A stretch of DNA of 64,000 bases from Cepaea nemoralis (taxonomy: Eukaryota > Mollusca > Gastropoda > Stylommatophora > Helicidae): NCBI GenBank assembly GCA_014155875.1, contig JACEFZ010011112.1, forward strand, positions 661,001-725,000, written 5' to 3'. The notes beneath the pieces are model-generated. The model saw only the letters and a list, made by a program, of their open reading frames with translations. It was not told the origin of the DNA and searched no databases. Both the position numbers and the translations under genes were made by a program. This document shows, piece after piece, positions 55,965-64,000 of the stretch (the stretch's first letter is position 1; each line of letters starts with the position of its first letter).

Positions 55965-56205
55965 ATGGAGCAAAGAAAACAGCCCGTTACAACAAGTAAC
56001 TTCAGAGCAGAGATAGAAGTCCTGACAACTGCAGCAGAAATTCCGTTGAGAGAAAAAAGTAAAGAGAAATGCATAGCTCTCTTTACAGACACAAAGTCAG
56101 TTGTTCCAATACTGAAGAGCAGAAACAGTGCAGCATTAACAGATCTAAGAGCAACACTAAGCATTGTTAGAAATTCTCAAGGGTTGTAATAGACTGGATC
56201 CCCTC
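55965..56205 (+). pseudogene. LINE RNase H, N-terminal part (interrupted by the 6.9 kb insertion)
   Basis: Plus frame reads TTSNFRAEIEVLTTAAEI, then CIALFTDTKSVVPILKSRNS and LTDLRATLSIVRNSQG. The AE-x-x-x-L and FTD-(T/S)-x-S motifs supply the second and third acidic residues of RNase H. A stop (TAA) follows, and the next motif (WIPSHYNVSGNEAAHKL) lies 7 kb away at 63180-63230, with 78 bp of this sequence repeated there. Confidence 0.8.
56128..56205. repeat. 78 bp direct duplication, left copy
   Basis: GTGCAGCATTAACAG...GGATCCCCTC is repeated exactly at 63116-63193. It flanks the insertion 56206-63115. Confidence 0.95.
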
Positions 56206-56762
56206 TGCCAGGGTCTGTGTCTGGGTCTATCTGAATGAGCTACTATCAATACTTGTGTAGCAACACTGCTCGTGTCCAACAGGGGATGCTTCTTTCTTCT
56301 CTTCTTCTCCAGTCAGAACCCTGGTCATCTCGCAGCATCTGAGTATATCTTGGTTACTCGATCATACGTCATAAACCTCACCCACTCGAACTGCAGTTAA
56401 CTCGAACAAGAGTGAACACAAAGACTGTTATAAGTTTCCTACGTATAATATACACAATCACATACTCGAAGATATCATCACTTATTCGACAGTCACATCA
56501 CATTACACTACATCACAGATTAAATGCGTGGCTCAATATAGAGCCATAACGCTGTCTACTTTTCACCATGTCCACCCAGGACGATGGATCAACGCCGACT
56601 AACTTGTCCCGAGCTCACTTCCTGTCACCTGGGCAGTGAGCTCCAGCGTTTTTCACGTTGTGTGGAAAGCCCCTGCTTTCCCCGTTCCCGTGTTCAATTC
56701 TGAACACAGTCGCAACCTGTACTCTGTGACCCAGGCTATAACTGAACCATGCCATGACGTCG
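56206..56762. repeat. 557 bp direct repeat, left copy
   Basis: Starts TGCCAGGGTCTGTG. It is followed by TCAGGCTCATGGCATTCCCC, giving TGCCA...TGGCA ends if the repeat is extended to 56776. The pyrimidine run TTCCCCCCTTCC just after (GGAAGGGGGGAA on minus) looks like a polypurine tract for a minus-strand element. Confidence 0.92.
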
Positions 56763-56776
56763 TCAGGCTCATGGCA

Positions 56777-59700
56777 TTCCCCCCTTCCACGGGCAAAAAT
56801 TGAGAATCAATTTTTGAAATATCCAATTTTCAGTTATGTAAGCAATATTAATGTAGTTCTAATTCTAATTTAACTATCTGTCGTCTTTCCATAAACCTTG
56901 TTAAGTTCTTGTCACTCTGAAATATACAACTAGTTAATTATTCTCATCAACATATAAAGTACATCCAAATGCATACCTCTATTTTGTCCTACAACCTTTT
57001 ATCAAATTACTATATAACAATATCAATGTAACTGTTCTTTGTAACATTGAATCAGAATTTCTACATCTAAATTCTAATCTGTCTATATATGAACCCTCAG
57101 TTTGTAATATGACTCCGAGACTTAATATTTCCATTCTATTAATGCTATGATGGTATCATAATCAATTCCGCGTTTTGTTGGCAGGTAGCGTCTATAGTGG
57201 TCATTCAAGACTAACCATCACTCAGCTTCATCTGCTCATCCTCACCACTCATTTGCTAAGCCACTCGTCCCAGGTCTAGAAGATCAGCTGTTATCGCGTT
57301 ACATACAAGGCCACCTGTACAACGCAAGCCAGCGTTCCCATGGTAGACAGACTGATACCCGACTGCAAGGATTATCCAAGGAAGATACTAAGTTCCAAGT
57401 ACCGCCAGCACATCTTTGCTGTTTTCGCGTTACCATACTTGACCACCCGCATCCCCAGTCAGTCAACCACTGCAGCCACAGCCTTCCACCACCGCCCATG
57501 CCTATACAAAGTTCCAAGTACCGCCAGCCTAAACATCCTCTTTGACTCTGTCGTTGTAGACCCAGCGTATAGCAATGAACATAGTTGCAGCTAATAAGCC
57601 TGAGAGCATCTTATATTACTGGCCGTTTCATTCCATTTGACCAACTCATTACGCTTCAACTGCCACAGCTTCTATTGTGTCTTCATCCTCTATATCGTAC
57701 TCTCATCAATTTCATTAATGATTCCAATACTAAGTATCCTATAAATCTAAACAATTTCTTCTTATATTAATCAAAATCAATCAACAAATATCAATAGATG
57801 CAACATAATAAATATGAACACAAATATATGTCTCCATCAATCAATTAACAACACAATTAAATAATATCTATACTCAACCAATAAGTAATTATATTCTCAT
57901 TACTAAAATTATATAGCATTTACATAAATAGTTCCCAATATTCATTAATACGTACAAATAATAAATATGTAATAGTAATAATAATTATCTAACACCCAAC
58001 ATCAATCATATAATTATATAACATATAGTATAATGCTATATTTGCAATAATAACAATAATTGCTTATAATTTAAGTTCTCTATTCCATAAAATAATTACT
58101 AATCAATCTCTATATAATTACATAATCATACTCATATTGCAATATAGCTTCCTTTCCAAAAACATCCCTTCAATTTCAATTCTAACTCAACCTGTATGGC
58201 TATGTGGCACCATGACCACGTGTTAGTAATACATGCAATCAATCATCAAGTTATTTACATAGGTTAGTTCTGTACAGTCAGTTAAGTCATAGTGCCTCCA
58301 TACATGAGTGAGTCTCCATCTGCCACTAAACCACACATATTAACAACCTGCAATGCGAGACCGCCATCACACAGCGAGCACACACTCAGCTCACCCGGTG
58401 TTAGCAACCCCACATTAAATGATGCCAATACCCATATGGTTTTACCTACCCACTACTGTTGTCAATCACAAAATCTTTCAAAATTAAAATATAAACCTAA
58501 CAAATATCGAAATGATCTGTGCCGCCGGTCCCCGTCACGGATTATCATTTAACACATTCATTCCATTCACATCAACCACCATAACCCGTATCAGAGATCA
58601 GCCGCCCATATAACGTAACTTATCATACTATCAATATTGACAAAGTCATCTCCGGTTTCCATCCCAACTGATGTTTTCTCCCAGCGATCTCTGCCAATGC
58701 AGTGCTAGAGTCGACAAGTCTGATGTTACCAAAGAGAACACTGCACTGCCAAACACCGCTCGGATATCCACCCATTTGACATGAATTCCCATTCACTAAA
58801 GATAGTATTAACCAAAATCCACTAATGAAAATTAAACCAACTACGATGCACCAAACTTCCGCTAACTCGACATCTGAAACCGACGCTCTCTCAACAGTTG
58901 TCAACCCAGTGCTGCACCAGTGGTACCCGATGTTAAAATCAAATACAACACCACTCCAAGTCTGCCGAGACCCCAGCAGTCCAAAAGGAAGTCCCTTTGT
59001 TAGTTTGGTGTCAGTTGTTAAATCCATACTTAATATGTCTTTTAGCTCCGTAAATAAATAAATAATTTTCCACATTAACCAATAATTCTGTAAACCAACA
59101 TCAATCATTGCCATATATAACAACAATCAATTACTTGGAATTGTTAATCTTCTGAACACAAAATGAATCCATGCAACCAACAAGTGCATAGCCTTAATAT
59201 TTATGAACGCTATATGATATCACCTTTAAGTGCTGAATCCTATTGTACCGAATTCTGTAGCCGAGCATGCTGCGTAAACTTCATACGACTTATCACATGA
59301 TTCCTCGTCCACTAACAGCCATTCGATAACCAAGTTATAGTCTCCAACAGTCAAAACCAACATCTTAACCTCCACTTTTACTTCTGGATGCAATGTTGAC
59401 TGCTGTCTTACAGCTATGTCCAAATCATTATATTAACACCATGAAGATGATGTCTCTCTTGTTAACTACATTAGTGTCTTTGCTATCGTCATTACCTCTC
59501 TTGCTTTAACTTTTAAGCACCACCTCTTATATTAGTTAGTAACTCAATATGACAATCTTCCCACTAGTTTGATCATATTCTCTGCAAATCTATCAACAAA
59601 CTGTCTTCATGTTGACTTATTGCTTTCCTTCTTATTATGCAGAGATTCGTATACGGTGCAACTAATCCTTACCTCATAAATTGTACCCTACTCTTGGTAT

Positions 59701-62139
59701 TATATGGTATGACAGATTCATAAAATCACAGACTTTCGGTCAGCCCACACTGTACCTCTTTACTTGATATCTAGTCTCTCTATACCCTTGAATGTATCTG
59801 AAAGTATACTTGCTTAGAACAGAAAACTAGCAATATTACACTATAGCATGTAAGAATGATGATGTTAACTCAAATCAATTAATCTATACATGCCACCAAC
59901 TCAACTTGAAACAAGAAAGAAAAAGAAAAAAAATAACTAGCAATATTACACTCCCCCAATAGCATGCCAGACATGATGATGTTAATCTAAATAATTTCTG
60001 CATGCCGCAAACTCAACTTCAAACAAATTTATACAGTGGAAAATATGAACTAAATCCTTAGAAATTATGCTCCACCATAGCCCAAAACAATGTCGCGTAT
60101 CATAACCCAGAGACGCGACACCGGTCAGGTGTTGATGTAACACAACCTCACAAGCTGTTATCATTTGTAAGCTATTTTTATTTCTAGATCACTCTTTTCC
60201 GCAACAACACTGTTGTGTATCATTAACCCATACACACAACAACAGTTAGTTGAACCTACAATCACATATGCCCAACACCCTGTATAGCAGGTCCCCCGCC
60301 ACATAACAATTACCCATGCCATATGCCGGAAGGCTGCCCTACACGATGCCAAACACATTCTTGAGAAATGCTCTTGTCGGCACAGAAAGATTACCCACGA
60401 ACCATGCCGGCAATGCACGTCTCCAGTTGTAAACAAACTCACTCATGCGAAATTCACTTCGCCAGGTGTTTATTCCCTATCTGTTAATTTTCCACTGGAC
60501 AAACAATTGCCCATTCTATTTTAAATAACAATAAAATACCTGCAGAATAATAATAATAATAATATCATCCTCAAACCTGCATGCAAGAAATGATGATGAT
60601 CTAAATTAACCAAACTTCTGCATGCAATAAATCATTAAGAACCAAACAAAATAATTACTAAAATTATAACAAAATTCAGAAATCATGCATAACAGTAACC
60701 TATAACCAAAATTAATTATAACAACATAACCGTAAAATATTCTACCGTATAGTTCACTACTTATTACTATAATCTTATCATATAATTGCCCTTAATATAT
60801 TGGTTTCAACACATAAGTACTAGTACTAGTTCTATTATACTAACTGTGGACTAGTAAGTTGTTTAATAATTATAATTATAGTTATTTCCTAACGTAGGCT
60901 GCACTCCCATTATTCCATAATGCTACTACTTTACTACCAAGTAATTTTATATGCATTCGTTGGGTTACTGTCACATAAAACAAATTCACAATTACATATC
61001 TAACACAAACTAAACAATAACAACATATCACAAATATAACTACACATGCTTAATAATAATATAGACTAATGTTAAATACTAATTGCACAACGCTAATGGC
61101 TTCTATATTGCCTGTTCTTAGCTTAACTGTCCTGCTGTTTGTTTACAATTCTCCTAACTTACACTGTCTAATCACACAGTTACAATATTTAACCTAATTT
61201 CAGTTGATCCAATAGCGCCTAGAGTTAATGTTTTTACGGCAGCTATGAACTACACACACACCAGGCCCCACAAATATAACACGGCGTTTTGTCAAATACC
61301 GGCGCTTTACAAGTTCACTCAGTTCCGGTGTTTATTATAAAATGTTCACGTTTTATAATAGTTTATTTCAGCCTGGCTGATCACATCCTGACGTCTCAAA
61401 TTGTTAACGTGTGTCGGTTCTTGAATTTACACACTGTAGCCAGCTACGACTGTCGCTTCTCTGTTGACCATCTGTTCATCAACACAGTAGACCTGTCGAC
61501 CGTCTGACCTCGCTTGTTGACACAGCAAGCCTGTCACAACTCTGTAGGCCTGATTCGTATTTTCTCTTGCTGTGACCTGGTTTTAACAGTTCGTACGGGG
61601 AATTCCCGTCACATATGTCTATTGCCTCATTAGCATAATCAATACTTGCTGTTGATTTGTCTTTATTCACACTTATAATAATTTCACAGTTCAACTTGTG
61701 CACACTCATTGTTACTAGTGACACATTTATAGGAAATAAATTTCTCTTGGTCTTTAAAGTCTTGCACCAATATTAAGTCAATCTCTTCAATCACACAGTA
61801 CTAACTGTTTATATATTTCACATAGTCACATTTTCAATCCTTGATAAGACATTTAATTATTACACTTGTTGACTACATCTTTTTGCCGAATCTGTTCAAT
61901 TGTTCACATGCCTTTTGTAATGCGTACAGTTCAACGCCTGTTTTGTCATTTTAAATTCATTATGATAGCAGGAGTTGGTGATTATGTTTCTCGTTTCATC
62001 ATGTGTGATATCAACTTTTCCGTTAGCCAATTCTCTACTTGTAGAATGATACTTTGTGGCTTAAACTTTACGTTGGCACGTGTTACGTATGTCAAATCAT
62101 CTGTGGCCTCAGGTTTCATATGGACGATAAACCCCCAAG
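56777..62139 (-). other. Interior of the 6.9 kb insertion
   Basis: AT-rich, strongly depleted in G on the plus strand, like the 3' noncoding region of the Gypsy element. Minus-strand frames at 58623-59126 (167 codons, one hydrophobic segment VWCIVVGLIFISGFWLILSL), 59226-59423, 59982-60164 and 60161-60442 are not recognised. A ~108 bp imperfect repeat (CTAGCAATATTACACT, GATGATGTTAA, GCAAACTCAACTT) occurs at about 59826 and 59934, with a weaker third copy near 60570. Confidence 0.5.
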
Positions 62140-63105
62140 TGCCAGGGTCTGTGTCTGGGTCTATCTGAATGAGCTACTATCAATACTTGTGTAGCAACAC
62201 TGCTCGTGTCCAACAGGGGATGCTTCTTTCTTCTCTTCTTCTCCAGTCAGAACCCTGGTCATCTCGCAGCATCTGAGTATATCTTGGTTACTCGATCATA
62301 CGTCATAAACCTCACCCACTCGAACTGCAGTTAACTCGAACAAGAGTGAACACAAAGACTGTTATAAGTTTCCTACGTATAATATACACAATCACATACT
62401 CGAAGATATCATCACTTATTCGACAGTCACATCACATTACACTACATCACAGATTAAATGCGTGGCTCAATATAGAGCCATAACGCTGTCTACTTTTCAC
62501 CATGTCCACCCAGGACGATGGATCAACGCCGACTAACTTGTCCCGAGCTCACTTCCTGTCACCTGGGCAGTGAGCTCCAGCGTTTTTCACGTTGTGTGGA
62601 AAGCCCCTGCTTTCCCCGTTCCCGTGTTCAATTCTGAACACAGTCGCAACCTGTACTCTGTGACCCAGGCTATAACTGAACCATGCCATGACGTCGCTCT
62701 GGACAAGAAACGTCCAGAGCTTTCTAGAACAAGAGTCACCGAGTCCAGGGTTCCGTGGACAGTGAGATGACCCGCCTGAAGCGGGGTCCACGAGGAACTC
62801 GGGCAGAGTTACCGCCCGTCGAATAGCGACACGCGGTAAACCATCAGAGGGCGATTGGACTCGCGACAGGCAACAAGGGTCTGCCTGAGAGGGACTCTGT
62901 AGATCTTCATATTATAGACTAGATAGTGTGCTAGGATGTGACATGATTATAAATGTATAATGGTTTAATGTCAATGAACAATGTGATATGATGTTAACTG
63001 TATAGCCACAATAAATAGGCTATATTACAGCAAAGTAGTTTGATTGCTTGTGTTATTAATACCTGTGTGAACCCAACCAGTCACCTAGATAGTAAGACGA
63101 CAACA
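62140..63105 (+). repeat. Putative complete LTR containing the right 557 bp repeat
   Basis: TG start (TGCCAGGG), CA end (GACAACA), AATAAA at 63010. The region 62697-62890 is rich in hairpins (GCTCTGGAC/GTCCAGAGC at 62695-62720; GACCCGCCTGAAGCGGGGTC at 62768-62787), as in structured LTR R regions. The next bases GGTATTTTTGGTGC resemble the start of an internal region with a TGG primer site, cut at the junction with the 78 bp duplication. Confidence 0.6.
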
Positions 63106-63115
63106 GGTATTTTTG

Positions 63116-63193
63116 GTGCAGCATTAACAGATCTAAGAGCAACACTAAGCATTGTTAGAAATTCTCAAGGGTTGTAATAGACTGGATCCCCTC
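63116..63193. repeat. 78 bp direct duplication, right copy
   Basis: Exact copy of 56128-56205. After it the LINE sequence continues (ACATTACAACGTATCTGG), so the LINE was whole before the insertion. Confidence 0.95.
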
Positions 63194-63640
63194 ACATTAC
63201 AACGTATCTGGAAATGAAGCGGCTCACAAATTACCAAATGTTGGTGAAAGAATACCTCAGTCAGATATGGACATAACCTATGATGTCGAGTTAAGAATCA
63301 AAGAAGCAATTATAGAACTAAGTATGATTCAGAGCATCGAAACCACCAGCAAATTATGCATATTACCAATTCCACCAAAGAGAACAAGTACCGATCTTCA
63401 TACTCCGTACAGAACTCAACAGTGAAATACCACAAACCTAATAAACTAAAGATAGGTAATAGTGATGAAATAACTGTGGGACTTCTAAAATGACAGCTAA
63501 ATATTTCTTGCAGGAATGTGCAACATACGCAGACCAGTTAAAGACATAATCTAAGATGTCAACAAGCTGGACTGCTGCTTTCTTGGGCTATATTCATGTT
63601 GACGTCGGGAGGTGGGCGAAGAAGAACAAGATTGGCTTGT
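63116..63640 (+). pseudogene. LINE RNase H, C-terminal part
   Basis: Continues the frame of 55965-56205 with IDWIPSHYNVSGNEAAHKLP, VGERIPQSDMDITYDVELRI and KEAIIELSM. The SHYNVSGNEAAH block is the last RNase H motif. Frames then drift, and the rest is too decayed to follow. Confidence 0.75.
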
Positions 63641-63935
63641 TAAGATAATGCAAAATAAGATAGACGGCGGTTGGCACAAAAGGAATCAAGAATTGAGGAA
63701 GTGACGCTGGCGAGGATATTTCACGCATTGTAAAAACCCGATAACACCCTAATTAGAAAGTCATTTATCTGTAACCCACAAAGCCAAAGAAATAGATAAA
63801 CAAGGAGACGAGAAGCAGAGACTGAGACGAATGATGTGGTGAGGACATGAGAGGAGCTGCAAAAGATGGCTAAATATAGGAGGGGTTGGTTGAGGGCCTA
63901 TGTTGCCATGAGGGATAAATAGAAGAATAAGAAAG
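63640..63935 (+). pseudogene. LINE 3' terminus
   Basis: Mixed plus frames: RWRGYFTHCKNPITPLIRKS, FICNPQSQRNR, ELQKMAKYRRGWLRAYVAMR, then a GAAGAATAAGAAAG tail. It aligns with the LINE end at 3865-4225. Confidence 0.6.
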
Positions 63936-64000
63936 TCATCACAATTTCCTTAATTATCTTTGTCTCCCAGGATGGAACTAAGCCTTCGCCATTCCATACA

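Larger units (their letters stand above)
56206..63115. mobile_element. 6.9 kb insertion with 557 bp direct repeats, LTR-element-like, non-coding
   Basis: Begins and nearly ends with a 557 bp repeat (56206-56762 and 62140-62696) that looks identical by eye. The right repeat continues 400+ bp to GACGACAACA near 63105, with AATAAA at 63010-63015, so it has the shape of a complete TG...CA LTR of about 966 bp in plus orientation. The left copy breaks off after GACGTCG. No gag or pol frame is seen in the 5.4 kb interior. It may be a non-autonomous (LARD-like) or rearranged LTR element. Confidence 0.7.

Noticed and set aside
55742..56164. 140-codon hydrophobic minus-strand protein
   Set aside because: It is antisense to the LINE RNase H frame for part of its length, and the remainder has no recognisable features.
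62549..62791. Small proteins in the LTR-like repeat (both strands)
   Set aside because: Overlapping short frames in a structured repeat region; no independent evidence of coding.

Overview
The window is animal nuclear DNA, probably from a lophotrochozoan such as a mollusc. That placement is an inference from the mix of LINEs, tRNA-derived SINEs, a Penelope-like element and mariner, and no species can be named. It is AT-rich and dominated by repeats. There is one recognisable host gene, split into short exons by very long introns.

Host gene: plus-strand exons at 4605-4784, 12580-12633, 33285-33385 and 41306-41451 match the C-terminal part of a SYAP1-like (synapse-associated protein 1, BSD-domain family) protein. 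The BSD-domain exons must lie upstream of base 1. The last three exons each encode a version of the same W-x-K-E-L acidic helix, and all join in phase 1. Two carry their own stop codon (33383-33385 and 41449-41451), so the gene appears to have alternative C-termini.

Intron content: 1-4.6 kb holds SINEs and a LINE 3' end. 5-12.5 kb holds SINEs and a huge ~42 bp minisatellite with a homogeneous core and decayed flanks. 12.8-13.4 kb is a mariner-derived foldback. 13.9-23.1 kb is a young Ty3/Gypsy LTR retrotransposon on the minus strand with almost identical LTRs, inserted in a SINE; its pol is frameshifted. 23.1-26.85 kb holds LINE and hAT remnants and a 5'-truncated LINE with a 13 bp target-site duplication. 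26.9-28.4 kb is a 54 bp minisatellite. 28.7-33.0 kb holds LINE fragments, a 402 bp-spaced duplicated unit with 30 bp inverted arms, and a mariner pseudogene. 34-41 kb holds coding-like tandem repeats, SINEs, a Penelope-like fragment with a candidate hammerhead ribozyme, and LINE tails.

Downstream of the gene (41.5-64 kb): 34, 49 and 24 bp minisatellites, microsatellites, a second Penelope-like fragment with a second candidate hammerhead, more LINE 3' ends, and an RNase H-bearing LINE interrupted by a 6.9 kb insertion. That insertion has 557 bp internal direct repeats and is flanked by an exact 78 bp duplication of the target. Most long open frames in the window are minisatellite artefacts. 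All annotation is by eye, and repeat boundaries are approximate unless a duplication defines them.
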